64,000 nt of DNA from Ariolimax columbianus. Its lineage: Eukaryota > Mollusca > Gastropoda > Stylommatophora > Arionidae. Within the stretch, counting starts at the first letter, position 1, and every line of letters begins with the position of its first letter. The stretch spans positions 18,486,631-18,550,630 of the forward strand of contig JAVGWX010000019.1 in NCBI GenBank assembly GCA_036924085.1, read 5' to 3'. The notes under the pieces are model-generated. The model was given only the letters and a program-made list of their open reading frames with translations. It had not been told where the DNA came from and searched no databases. This document shows positions 43,246 through 54,314 of the stretch, in pieces. A program made the position numbers and the translations under genes.

Positions 43246-43332
43246 GAAAAGAATCGGTCACGCCATGCAGTGCATAGGAAATATGGTGTTAGGCCCATAT
43301 TATTTTGTAATCCTGTAAATTTCTTTACTTAA
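43246..43332 (+). CDS. robo: robo last exon (tentative)
   Basis: After a long pyrimidine run and TTTAAAG, a phase-0 frame runs 28 codons to TAA: EKNRSRHAVHRKYGVRPILF then CNPVNFFT. Phase fits the preceding donor at 41089. An AATAAA lies 50 bases after the stop. The peptide is short, basic, and shows no motif I recognise. Alternative: an internal donor such as CCT|GTAAAT near 43314 could carry the gene further right, or the true last exon may be elsewhere. Treat as a hypothesis. Confidence 0.38.
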   Translation, partial: EKNRSRHAVHRKYGVRPILFCNPVNFFT

Positions 43333-43381
43333 TCATTCATTTTCTTACTACTAACCAACCAGTGACTTTTTTATTTTTTAC

Positions 43382-43387
43382 AATAAA
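43382..43387 (+). terminator. possible polyadenylation signal
   Basis: AATAAA 50 bases after the tentative robo stop codon. Such hexamers are frequent by chance in sequence this AT-rich, so it only adds weight to the proposed last exon. Confidence 0.25.
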
Positions 43388-43389
43388 TT

Positions 43390-44105
43390 TTTTTATTGTT
43401 AACCATATTTTTGTATTACTAATTGATCTATTTTGAAATATAACACGAGAACTTGTGAAAGTTAAGTCTGTTACTTGTCGCGACAAGCCTCTATTGTAAG
43501 TTAGCTTTTATTTGTTTAGACTCGGGTGGCATTATAATCTGAATTATGTTTATCTTTACACTACATCACTCCTGCTTTACTTTCCAATTTTCTGTTTTAC
43601 CTTTTGAAAAAAATAGTTTTTATGCTGTAACTATAACATTTGTTTGCCTTGCAAAATTAGCAGTTTTTGCACTATATATAACACTTTTGCTTCACACTTT
43701 TTGCACTAGATATAATACTTTAGCTTTACTAAGTTGAAATAACACTTTGTTTTCCTGTGAACATAGCACGTAACAGTTGCATTTTCCTGCATTTATGACA
43801 CTATAAACTTACCCTTAATTTATAGCATTGATCATTTGGGTTATTTTCACTCTTTCATGCATTTGCAATAGTGTATCATGTGAAATGATAAAATTGATTT
43901 ATGAACAAAGTCCAAGCAATTGGATGATGAACAAATATAAATTTATGAATATTTTGGTGTGAATATAAATATTTAAGTATTTATTAAACACTTCCCATAG
44001 CTGACAGGAAACATTCCTGATATTGTGAGTGGGAAAAAACAGCCACACAGACACAGAAAGATGAGCACTAACTATATAAAAAAATACATACTACCAAAGC
44101 GACAG
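43390..44105. other. AT-rich sequence after the tentative gene end
   Basis: Recurring phrases (TTATTACTAACCA, ACACTTTTGCTTCAC, GCACTATATATAACAC) but no clear array or gene. Would be 3' UTR, intergenic, or more intron. Confidence 0.3.
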
Positions 44106-44109
44106 CTGG

Positions 44110-45110
44110 ACCCATGTATATACAGATGGATCAGCAACAATTGCAGCAGGGAACAGATGGGAAGGAATCTTTCTGAGCCTTAAAAAAAAAAACACAAAGA
44201 AAGCTATCAGTGGCAACCAGAAAATGTTCAAGTAACTTTAGAGCAAAGGCCTTGAAAACTGCATCAGAAGTTCAAATAACAGATTATAGCACAGAGAGAC
44301 CAGAGGTGCCTTTCACAGACAAACTGTCAGTGATTACGACACTGGAGAGCCACACAAATATAGACCTCAGGGAACTAAGAGTGATATACAATAAACTGTA
44401 TCACAGGTCCAAAAGAGTTGTGATACAGTGGATTCCAAATTATTGCAACATTCTTGGCAATGAAGAGACTGACAGACTGTCAAGATACGGTGGAAAGCTA
44501 TCTCAGCCCTATGTAGGTATAACTTATGAAGAGACCAAGAGGTTTACCAGATTGTAGATACAGTAACAAGTGGTATTAGCACAGCACACAGGTTAACAAC
44601 CAAAAGACACAAATTATCAGCTCAGCGCGTAGCGCAGTGGTCAGCGCTCTGGCTTCACATCTGAGTGGTCCTGGGTTCATTCCCCAGTTGAGGCGGTAAT
44701 GTTTTTTTCAGACCGCAATGGCTCCCGGGTCGACCCAGCCTTAAATGAGTACCGGTTCAGTCCGGGAAGTAAAAGCGGCGAGGGAGAGGAGATGGCTACC
44801 GCCCTCATATATCGGAGCCTTTGAAATGTGAGATCGCTAACACCTCACAGTAATGCTATGGGATACTTTACTTTTTTTAGAGTAATTAATTTTTAGACTC
44901 AACACAGGCCACAACAGACTGAGATACCATCTATTCAACCAACAAAGGGTAGGACATACTGATGAATGTGTCTGCAGCACTAATAAAATGACCACTGACC
45001 ATCTAAGAACAGAGAAAGCACATTTTGGTCAACACCAATACCATTCCTGAAGAAGTTCTACGAAGATAACCAATAGCCTCAGACTTTCTTTAGATATGTT
45101 GAAGTTAATG
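44110..45110 (+). mobile_element. divergent RNase H LINE copy split by a SINE
   Basis: The + strand reads VQITDYSTERPEVPFTDKLS, VVIQWIPNYCNILGNEETDR, YEETKRFTRL, is broken by a SINE at 44623-44880, and resumes with LNTGHNRLRYHLFNQ-like sequence and CVCS-NK-TTDHL. Related to family A but clearly older. Confidence 0.75.
44623..44880 (+). mobile_element. SINE-2 copy nested in a LINE
   Basis: A box TAGCGCAGTGGTCAGCGCT, B box GGTTCATTCCCCA, then the same body as 26202-26465, ending ATGGGATACTTTACTT. Inserted between the YYQ and EQV-IFRL codons of the host element. Confidence 0.88.
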
Positions 45111-45324
45111 TATGGAAATTGACAATCAACAGAAGACTTGTTTATTATGAAAGTTAGTCTGTGTCCCAAGTTTGGCAAACAAATTTGTTAATATTTAGTC
45201 CTTGAACACATTTAAGTGAATATAATCCCAAAAATGCAAGAACGACCTGGAATGAACTAATTCAACTTGTACAAGACATTTACAAATAAAGGAAGTTTTC
45301 TCACTGTCTTGCCCATAGAACTGA

Positions 45325-45545
45325 GGGAGAAACAGAAAAGCACTGGTGCAACAACGGGACATAATTGACTGACTCGTCACTTATAGACAGAGTAGACTAG
45401 TGACAACTGTCATATACAACAAAGGGACATTACTGACTCACTTGTATACAAAGTAGACCAGTCGCAACCATCGTAGACAACAATGGGACATTACTGACTC
45501 ACTTGTAGACAATGTAGACCAGTGACAACTGTCTCTAACAACTTC
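45325..45545 (+). repeat. ~63-bp tandem array, ~3 copies
   Basis: GGGACATTACTGACTCACTTG, TAGACCAGTGACAACTGTC recur; first copy diverged. Confidence 0.75.
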
Positions 45546-45655
45546 ATTTCACTGACAGTAGTGTAACTACTATGGGACAAACCCTGACTTAGTATACTGA
45601 CATCTCTGATAACTTAATTCCACTGACAGTAGTGTACCTACTGTGGGACAAACCT
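45537..45655 (+). repeat. ~73-bp tandem duplication
   Basis: ACTGACAGTAGTGTAACTACT with ATGGGACAAACC occurs twice. Adjacent to, but different from, the preceding array. Confidence 0.7.
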
Positions 45656-45659
45656 TTAG

Positions 45660-46540
45660 TTTTACTCTGTATATTAAAGAAGAGGGTAGTTATACTGAAA
45701 ACAAAGTGGATCTCTACATTGTAGTAATCTTAATGTTGGTGTTTCTCTTCCCAATAGATCCCAGTAGTGTGAAAACATAGCAGTGTAAGCTGTCTAACGA
45801 GATACGCTCAGGCCACTTGCTTGGATATGACAGAGAAAGATGACTGATTGTTCTAACTGACATATCATGAGGTCAATGTCTTGGAAGGCATGAGATGTAA
45901 GGCATCTTATCGTGAATGATGTAAGGCATCTTATCATGAATGATAAAAGTTGACCAGAGATCAAACAAGACTTGTACAGTATTCTCAAGAGTTTGTTGTT
46001 TTTTATTCATTTTGTGGATTCAGAGTTGATGTGGTTATACGTGTGGAACTTACAAAGCAATAACTTCAGAAAGCAGCATACGGCATGGGACATGTTTACA
46101 GAACCTTCGAACACGCATAACTTTGTCCCATTGCTGAGTAATCTTTCTGGACACAACAGGACACATCTGACTTCTGGATTCTAGCACCTGAACAAAAATT
46201 GTGTGTGTGTGTAGCAAGGTTTAGTCACTATGTGAACACCTGCAAATACAATCATCTGCTTGCAGATCCTTCTAAAGATGCAAGACACAGATCTAGTAAT
46301 GACTTGTGACTAGTTTTGTGGCTTTTTATTGCTTAAGCAGTTGTGTAAATTGTCAAATAGTGGTGTCAGATATGGAAACATATTTTTCCTGGCACTAATT
46401 TGATAAAGCTGATGAATTCCATTTGAAGACTGAATGAGAAAGTTCAGTTTAATGTAGTAGATAAGCGCATGATAGTTTTTAAAATGTCCGTATCTGATCA
46501 TTGTTTGTATCTTCACATATTCATATGCTAATGTTGTGAC
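45660..46540. other. no feature recognised
   Basis: A short near-repeat GTAAGGCATCTTATC-TGAATG at 45897-45945. No gene found. Confidence 0.3.
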
Positions 46541-46544
46541 AATC

Positions 46545-47160
46545 AATCAATCAAAATCTTTCTGTTCCCTGTGGAGCATAGGTCCTCCTGTTCTGTGTCA
46601 TCTATTCTAGCTCTGTCCATATCTTTTCTATTTCCTTTATTTGTCTCAAGCTCTTTTCTCTCTGTGTTTTTTTTATCTGCTTCTACTTCTCTTGCAATGC
46701 GGTATTCAGAACAGGGACTGTCTTATAATGCTTTCAACTGGTTTTCATAATGTGGATACTATCCGCTTTCTCTTTATGTCAAGTTCTATTCATATCTTTT
46801 TCGTTTCTTTCCAACAGTTCCACATTGGTGATGTTATCATACCATTACATCTCATTATTCTGCCCAGGCACCGATTTATAAGTTGCTTTTTTTTCATTGT
46901 TGTTTTTCTTGTTCTCTGTGTTTCAGAGTCATACAATAGAATGAACTTTACATTGAAGTTGAAGATTTTGTTGTTGATGTGTTAACTTAATTTCTTTTGA
47001 TTTCCATAAGTTTCCTAATGCAATGAAAGCTCCTCTGGCCTTTTGTATTCTTATTTTGATATTTAATCTGTACTTCCTAGTTTGTCTACAATGCCACCAA
47101 GATTTATGAATGATTGTACATCCATGTGCTGTGACAAAATAATTCTACCCTTACCAGGGA
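46545..47160 (-). mobile_element. RT C-terminal LINE fragment
   Basis: The reverse strand contains SFINLGGIVDKLGSTD, INNKIFNFNVKFILLYDSE and NRCLGRIMR, matching F-YLGS-VD--GGTD, ---FN--V-SVLLYGCET and NRCLRRIL of RTE-like LINE proteins. Frame broken several times. Confidence 0.6.
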
Positions 47161-47164
47161 TAAT

Positions 47165-48415
47165 GTCAGGTTGGCTTTAACACCAAGGTAATAAACATGC
47201 ACAGATAAAACAAGATGGATTCTGTCTGTGATTGACAGAAGGTATGCTTCACCAAAACTAACAAGTGTCTTCAGACATAAGCATGCGCAAGATGGCTAAT
47301 GAGAACCATATTCATCAGTGGTCAAGCAACTGAGGCTATAGTTCATACTCATACTCGAGTCATCATGTGATGTCAGCTGTTTGAAACATGTGCTGTTAGT
47401 GTAACAACTTATGGGATTGTTTTTGATTTGTGTGTGTATCTGTTGGAAGGTAGAAGTACTAAGAACAATTTGTCATCAGTGGTTATAATAAATATGCAAG
47501 AAAACTTAAAAACTAGGCAGTGCTTTTTGGTGTGCGTGTTTTTCCAGTGAACAAATATCAAACATTAATACAAGAATTTTCTTATCATCTTCATAATGTG
47601 AAATCTTTTATATGAAATATTTTGATACAATGCACTTTGAGATGGTGTTTTTAAATATAGTAGTGTTTGCATATAATTCAATGAGCCAGTGAATCATGGA
47701 TCAACATGTGATGACGAAGGTAGCAGATCTGTTGTATGTTTACTGACAGCTGCCACAGATCAGGAACTTGAAACAATATGAGTCTTCCTTTAAACAATGT
47801 AGTGACAACCATAACAAAGACCAGTACTGTTCAAGCACTTAGAAAACATATATACAGATCACCAAAAAAAAGTGAAGTAAAGAGAATTTGACCTGATTCA
47901 TTCAGGTGACCATCGCACATCACTGCATGAAAGAGATTAGTTTGGGAATTGAGTCAGCTAAACATGCATACCACCAATAACAAATACACATACACATTTT
48001 TCATAACCACCAACCACTTTCTCTCTTTTCTCAAAGTTGTTGTTAACTCACTGTGTAAATGAACTGCAGCCCATTAGAAGAGATGAGACAAGCAGTACTC
48101 ACTGTTGAGCTAATGTTGAAAGACGTTGTTAATTAATTGATTTCTTACAGTTTCATGAGGTGAAAATAGATAATGGCGATTTAAGAACATAAGCAGTATG
48201 GTAATGCGGTCAATCTGAAACAGACTCAGTTTTATAAGGGAAATAGATGTAGCTGTTTGAGAACATACACTTGTAGACAACAAAAAACTAGAGATGGCCG
48301 TCAATATTATGAGAGAAATATTAGTGGATTTTTGAAAGTGAACATGGAGAAAATGTAATCTTGGATGAGGATAAACTTATATCTTTTAATGTTAGTCCTT
48401 TTGTGGTCAGTCTCA
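47165..48415. other. no feature recognised
   Basis: AT-rich, short frames only. No similarity or array seen in about 1.25 kb. Confidence 0.35.
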
Positions 48416-48417
48416 AC

Positions 48418-48775
48418 TAAACATCTGTATAATGCTTTAGTAGACTCTGCAGAGTCTGTATTCAACCAGTTTTTTTAATATTCACTTGATCTAAAAATAA
48501 CTATGCGCCTCCAATCTATTCTTGAATGCATTAATTGACTCTGCCTCAACTATTTCCTATGGCAATGCAATCCAAGCATTCACCATTCTTTGACAAAAAA
48601 TATACTTTCTGGTATCTAATCTGGACCTTTATTTAATTAATTTGGGGCTGTGCCCTCTTGTTCTTGTAGGCGACTGTATTTTGAAAAAACTTGTTATAGT
48701 CTAATTTATCCTTTCCGTTGATTATTTTATAAACCTGTATAAGTCACCTCGAATTCTTCTTATTTCTTTCATGTG
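48418..48775 (-). mobile_element. LINE family L copy
   Basis: 3' signature GTAGACTCTGCAGAGTCTGT and tail region up to ACCTCGAATTCTTCTT. The (TTAAG)n tail is missing. Confidence 0.7.
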
Positions 48776-48779
48776 TGTG

Positions 48780-49530
48780 TTTTGCGATAGATAGGGAAGG
48801 ATTATATTACCATGCATTGAGAAAGGTATGACAGAAAATACCCACCTGATAGCAGTGCCACTAACATGTGCCCCTTAAGATAGTGTCCCAGACTTTGTTT
48901 TTAATGAACATTATCTCAAGATACTATAGTCCAGTAATTCTAGCATTTATGACCTCACACCTTTCTTGATTTTGATGTGTTACACCTTGTCTTTCCCCTG
49001 CTCAATATATGAACCAGCAAGAAAGCATTTTGAAACAGGTTTTTGGTGTCACCTCTCCCCCATATCCTATCCCTGCCTCCCTTAGGGTATCTGTTATGAA
49101 TAATTAGCATTACTGCACCCCAGGCAAACCCATAAATGCTCAGACTCTTTCAATAAATGGCAAAGGATGGGAGCACTGTGGTGATACCAATTTACGTACT
49201 GGTTGTACGCGCTACCACTGTTTTCTCAACACTCCTATCGATTGACCCGCATCTAATTTTAAACTTATGTATTCCGTAAATCGCTAGTTTATCAGTTGCA
49301 GTGTTATCATCTGCCAGTTAGTCATTGATTGATTTCTGTAGCGATAACCATCGCCTGCACTCGCCCAATTAGTTTTTTATAGGTAAGGATGTCAGCTCTT
49401 TTCAAGTGCATCATGACTAAGATTGTAGATCCATAAAGCCTCTAAAGGTTTGAGGCCTCTTTGTCCCCTGAAATAATCCTCTCCAGGGCAGACAAAGACA
49501 TATAGGTTCAAAACTCCTGATCTAGGTTTT
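48780..49530. other. no feature recognised
   Basis: No gene or repeat that I can support. Confidence 0.3.
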
Positions 49531-49534
49531 TGTT

Positions 49535-49765
49535 TGGGTGGCGAAGTGGTCAAGCTGTTTGCCTCGTGTTCAGATGGATGGGGTTCAAATTTGAGTTGTG
49601 GCAATCAGTTCATGATGGCAATTTTTTCTGGACATCCCTGGAGTTCATTGCTGGTGTTCTTGCTTTGTGTAATGATCTCGACAGATGGTAAATCGTTCTG
49701 CGGAGAAAGACCAAATCAAATGGGGAGACCCACGGCATTGAAGTCGAGCCTTCGCCTTTAACCTT
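49535..49765 (+). mobile_element. tRNA-derived SINE, SINE-1-like head
   Basis: A box GGCGAAGTGGTCAAGCTGT, B box GGGTTCAAATTTG about 30 bases on, then a body with GGAGTTCATTGCTGGTG and CATTGAAGTCGAGCC. The head resembles SINE-1, the body differs. Confidence 0.65.
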
Positions 49766-49769
49766 CAAC

Positions 49770-50380
49770 ATCTAGGTTTATACCTGGGTGTTACTTGCTT
49801 ACTGTAGACTACCAACAGTCATCCACCAGATGTCACTAGGTGACCACTATCTTCCCCGTTTGCAATATTTTCCTATGTGATATCCAAAATATACAATGAT
49901 GACGATGTTAATTGTTATTTTTAATGACAACAATATTTGATATCAAGACACTTTCAATCATAATTTTCTTATTAATATTTTCTTGTAATTTTTAGTATGC
50001 AAATGTTTCGTGTTTAGCTTAACCTGCAAGAGTCAAGGTTTTTACTATTGTTTTGTTATATGTATGAAGCCAGTCAGTCATCGTCTCTTAGCTGTAAATG
50101 GCTGTCAAATGTGATTGACATAGTGGCTCTGCATGCTGTCACTTCCTACGTTATTTCAAATGAAGAAACTTTATATTTCATACAATGTCAAACACACTAT
50201 AAAAGATTTTTTAGTTTAACATTTCACATGAACTTTTAAAATACCACGAGGGCAAGTTCGCCATAAAAATTGGAATAATAAGGAACATCTAGCCAAACAG
50301 CAATAAGCAGAATCCTGTTATAGGATTGATTTTGTATTGGAATACAAAAACGTCTTCTGACACATAAAAGACAAATCCTT
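49770..50380. other. no feature recognised
   Basis: AT-rich; no gene, element or array. Confidence 0.3.
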
Positions 50381-50382
50381 GT

Positions 50383-50475
50383 AACATGGGAAGGCTTTCT
50401 CTTATCACATGAAAGGCTTTCTCTTGTCACATGAAAGGCTTTCTCTTGTAACATGAAAGGCTTTCTCTTGACATA
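50383..50475 (+). repeat. 22-bp tandem array, 4 copies
   Basis: Unit ACATGAAAGGCTTTCTCTTGTC with few changes. Confidence 0.88.
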
Positions 50476-50689
50476 TACCAAGCTTGACATTGCCATGTGA
50501 AGTGCTTATGCTTGTCACAATGAAGACTTTCTCTCATTTAGATTTTTTTTCTTCAGCCTTATAAATCCCTTGGGGAGACCACAGCAACATAAGAAATGCT
50601 GTAAAGGTGCTTATTCTTCACTTTTTGTTAACAAGTTGTTTTTTTTTCAATATTTGGCTTGGCTTCGTTCATTCTTTTTCAATCTCTTG

Positions 50690-51016
50690 CTACCAAGCTC
50701 TGAAAAGGGCTTTGCAAGTAAGCAGAATTTTGTCAAGAGAACGGATTGCGTTGTCGTAGTTTGACTGCGATGTTTGTACCTTTCGGTCCAACACATCCGC
50801 TTCAGCAGGCATTTTTTTTAGTACCAAGTTAGCCTTCTCTCTTCGATCCCTTCTTCTGCTCTGTTGCAGCTTGTTATCCAGGATCACCGTGTGGAGGTGT
50901 AGAAGGGTCTTGGCAGCTGTGGTTCGCTGTCGCTGACCGCTGCAGCTCATGCGCTGCTCAGCATCTATTTCAATATAACTGTTTAAAAAGGTTGGGTTTT
51001 TTTCCCAACAGTGCAC
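50690..51016 (-). repeat. dispersed family E copy with an open frame
   Basis: The reverse strand is open for 108 codons including AEQRMSCSGQRQRTTAAKT, LLHLHTVILDNKLQQS, and ADVLDRKVQTSQSNYDNAIR. Basic and heptad-like in places (coiled-coil type). Collinear with the + copy at 5385-5720. I do not recognise the protein; it may be a piece of a transposon ORF or a non-coding repeat that happens to be open. Confidence 0.5.
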
Positions 51017-51019
51017 AAG

Positions 51020-51465
51020 GTGTTTTGCACATAATGACCCTGTGCATCAGACTTCCGTACTCATTTTTAAAAAATATGTTTACTTCCCATAGGGGTATAA
51101 CTTTACTGTTTTGAAATCCGAATTTGGTAGGTTTGGATTGTGTCACTAATTGCTTTGTTACGCCTCCCTCCATAGTTTGTATTTAACCATTATTTCTTGT
51201 TTCTAGTTAATATTTCAACAGTATTCATCTTGTTTTCTTCCAGATCACTAATGTAATCCACATTTATCCCAATGTTTAGTTTCACATCAATTGTCCTGCT
51301 ATTCTTGTGTGTGAAACAGAAATTTGTATGTCATCATTTTACATGGAGCTAGTAATAATACAGTAGACCACATGAAATCCGACTTCTCTGTGTTCGACTA
51401 TTCATAATATTTGTGTTTATATACTGCACTTTATATTATACTTACTATTTAGTCATTCCTCTTTT
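51020..51465. other. no feature recognised
   Basis: A TTTTCTTCCAG acceptor-like site at about 51243 is followed in phase 0 by 11 codons and a stop; too weak to call a last robo exon. Confidence 0.25.
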
Positions 51466-51469
51466 ACCA

Positions 51470-51655
51470 TGAAGTGTAGAGGTTTGACAGCTACACTGAG
51501 GTGTGGAGGTTTGTAAGTTACCCTGAGATGTGGAGGTTTGTAAGTTACCCTGAGATGTGGAGGTTTGTCAGATGCCCTAAGGTATGTAGGTTTGCCAGAT
51601 ACCCTGAGGTATGGAGGTTTGCCAGCTACCATGAGGTGTGGAGGTTTGCCAGAGA
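51470..51655 (+). repeat. 27-bp tandem array, ~7 copies
   Basis: Unit TGAGGTGTGGAGGTTTGTAA plus GTTACCC; open frame (MWRFVSYPE) because 27 is a multiple of three. Confidence 0.9.
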
Positions 51656-52139
51656 GATTATCAGGTTTCTATCCACTGTATTTCGTCAGGTTCTAGTTCC
51701 AATCCAGTCCTCGGTCTCTTAGGGACTGTTCTATATTGTCTTCCCATTGTACTTTTGGACATCTTGGGGGTCCAAATCCCTGACTCTTGGCCTCCCATGA
51801 TTGCATTGGTATCCGTTCCTCTCTCAGGACATGGTCACAGTTGAGAATTTTTCAACTAATGCACTGCAGGGGCTTCTTTATGTACTTTGTGCACACAAAA
51901 ATACAGATCTAGTCCTACAGTGGATTCAGCCCACTGAGAGATCCTTGAAAACGAGAAGTCGGATAAGTGGTGGCATGCAGACTCACCATCGAAAAGTGTT
52001 ATAACGAAGCAAAGATGCGCATAAAACAACCCATGAGGACAGAATGGAGAGACTAGCACAGACCAAAAAGAGGTAGTATGGCTCGGAGGTGAGACCAGCG
52101 AAGACCTGACCTGAAATGCAGTGTCCTTCATGAACCTCA

Positions 52140-52340
52140 CCAGACTAGAAGCATAGCATAAGCTTATATGTCAACAGTGTCAAGGCAAGTGGTTATACCT
52201 TCAACAGCGTGGTTGGTTATTCCAGCCATGGTATATAGCAGCAAGGTATGGTACCTTCAAAAATCAGATGCAGAGAAGCTTCAAGTTGATCGAAGATCAA
52301 TGGAATGAAGGATATTGAGAGTCTTTCTATGGGACCAAAT
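52140..52340 (+). mobile_element. RT C-terminal LINE fragment
   Basis: The + strand reads VVIPAMVYSSKVWYLQKSDA, EKLQVDRRSMERRIL, like V-PA-LYG-ETW-L-K----KL---QR-MERRML of RTE/Jockey-like LINEs. The region before it (about 51850-52140) may belong to the same copy but is too decayed to be sure. Confidence 0.62.
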
Positions 52341-52584
52341 TCACAACACCTATATAAGGTGTCAAACCGTCAATGACGTCATAGACATTATTAAGAAAAT
52401 ACACATGGGTTAGGCATACCTCATAGTAGATAGATATGAAACTTGACATGATGAAGATATCCACCAAGAAAACATTATTTCTGATTGATGCCTCGTCAGT
52501 ATTAACAACTCTAACGTAACATGAAGATAGCGATCTCGAGCAATACCTGTACTCCGTGACGTAGCTCTCAGCACAACACCAAAG

Positions 52585-53040
52585 GTTGGTCATTCAGTGG
52601 ATCGCCTCCCAGTATGATACCATAAGCAATGAAGTTGCGGACAGACTAGCAAAGTGTGGAGGAGCTTCTCCACAAACAGACCTAATCATTAGATATAATG
52701 AGACAAGCCCTATAGTTAGAGCCAACTCAAAGCCTATTTGACTGAACAACACCTTTGCTTCCAAAAAGAAAACTACTATGATTTAATTAGAGAAGAACAA
52801 GTCATCATCTTCAGACTTGGAATTGGACATAACAGAGTCAAGGGTCATCTTTACAACTAAATAAGGATTGGCACAGGTGTCATCTATATGATGAATGTGG
52901 ACCACATCCTACAAAGCTGCATGCCCATGCAGAAAGAGAAAGAACAATACTGTTCTCACGAGACAGATGAGAGACAACAGCCTTACAAAAACAGTGTCCT
53001 TTGTAAGAGAAACCAAGACAACGAAGAAAAAAAAACATCC
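52585..53040 (+). mobile_element. divergent RNase H LINE (family B) copy
   Basis: The + strand reads VIQWIASQYDTISNEVADRL, AKCGGASPQTD, then after breaks EKNKSSSSDLELDITESR. Order as in family A (QWVPSHCNIQGNEEADRL ... FRLRTGHN). Closest to 4600-4960. Confidence 0.65.
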
Positions 53041-53058
53041 ATTCAGTGTTGTTCTCCA

Positions 53059-53093
53059 CACACACACACCCCCCCCCCCCCCCCCCACACCCC
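53059..53093 (+). repeat. (CA)n and poly-C microsatellite
   Basis: CACACACACACA then about 18 C, then ACACCCCC; a possible G-quadruplex on the reverse strand. Confidence 0.9.
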
Positions 53094-53209
53094 CAGCTAT
53101 AAGAGATGGAGAGATGGCCTGAATAAAGCTGTTGATCCAACATGGCACTCCAAGGCAAAAAAAACAAAAATATGGCTAGCTGGCATCAGATACAAGATGT
53201 CTGATTGAA

Positions 53210-53277
53210 TACCAGAATTACAGATTATAACACCAGAATTACAGATTATGTTACCAGGATTACAGATTATAATAATA
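53210..53277 (+). repeat. 23-bp tandem array, 3 copies
   Basis: Unit ACCAGAATTACAGATTATAAC. Confidence 0.85.
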
Positions 53278-53279
53278 AA

Positions 53280-53860
53280 ATACTGTTATATAGTATACAC
53301 ATACTTGACAGCAAACCATTGAATTCAACATTTATAAACAGTCACTTTGTCCAAAGTCATGTTTTGGGCATTGCAAAAATATTATTCACATGTTTCTCTT
53401 CTGAGTTCTACACATTCACAAGTTATATAAGCTTATAGTGTGTTAAATTTACATTTTTTTGGTTGCCATTATTAGTTTGTGTTCAGAATAAGTATAATTA
53501 TTCATTTTTGGAGTTGTACCATGCTATGGACCCCAATCAGTCTAACAGTATTCCAGTTTTGTTTCTGATTCAATTTTTGTGACAATAACAAAACTATTTT
53601 TCATAAATGTATATCTTGCAGTTTAGACACTAGAGAATTTGAAAATTAATCAATGCACATAAAATCCATTTAACCCTTTCCAGTCCTAAATCATAGGTTT
53701 CTTTGCATTTTATGTCCAGTAATTTGCCTATGCTTTCTAAATGTTGTTATGGCCTCTTACCAGCTATGGTCTCTGGTGCGCACTTAGCCCAATACCAAGC
53801 GTTTCCAGTTCCCACCTTCAGAGTCGTTGTCGACCAGGTTGATCTTCTGCCAGCAGCTGT
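53280..53860. other. no feature recognised
   Basis: AT-rich; nothing supported. Confidence 0.3.
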
Positions 53861-53864
53861 GTGT

Positions 53865-54015
53865 ACTAGGCAAGGGTAGACCAAGAAGATGATGGCACCA
53901 AGATATTCAAGAATGACTGTGGCGGAGATTGCAGTTTTGGTAAGAGAAAGAGTTTCTTTCTGACAGACTGTGATGGGAGCGAAGATCTATAAAGGATATG
54001 CTACATGATGATGAG
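53865..54015 (+). mobile_element. LINE tail fragment (as 59005-59865)
   Basis: GTAGACCAAGAAGATGATGGC, CAAGATATTCAAGAATGACTG and TTTCTGACAGACTGTGATGG are the + strand form of the final part of the element read on the reverse strand at 59005-59200. Confidence 0.7.
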
Positions 54016-54314
54016 TCCTAGATAATTTAGCTGATTTGTCTTTCAGTCTGGGGCAAGTGCTGTAATCTGAATGTCAAATATTATTATTCAAAATAAAATT
54101 AATTAATATTAAAGAAATTGAGCTAAAATTACGATCTAAAGATCTTAAAACACATAATTAATTCATCTATGACGTGAAGTATTCATAATAGCAAATATTA
54201 TATTTTTAGATTAAAGTGTTAAATGTTATTTATTTTGTGTACAAACCACGTCCTGGGTATTTATGAGTGAATCTCTCAATTCAATTACCACAGTCCCTTT
54301 CTTTTGTATCCAAA

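Larger units (their letters stand above)
1392..43332 (+). other. robo: robo gene span, cytoplasmic-tail exons (3' part of gene)
   Basis: Ten exons with GT/AG borders and compatible phases (1,0,1,1,2,1,1,1,1,0 at successive junctions, the first being the intron entering exon 1392) give one continuous frame of about 769 codons. Robo proteins are single-pass Slit receptors that steer axons and cells; the cytoplasmic tail recruits Abl, Enabled, Nck/Dock and Rho GAPs through the CC motifs. The order CC1, GSGDS block, CC2, GSM-GW block, DTDFA block and SP-STDSNMSA block is the same as in vertebrate Robo1. The extracellular Ig and FN3 exons and the membrane segment are not in the window. Introns reach about 13 kb (16694-30014). 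Identity as Robo is firm; the exact 3' end is not. Confidence 0.93.

Noticed and set aside
51244..51277. Alternative last robo exon after TTTTCTTCCAG
   Set aside because: Only 11 codons before a stop, 8 kb beyond the better candidate; no supporting motif.
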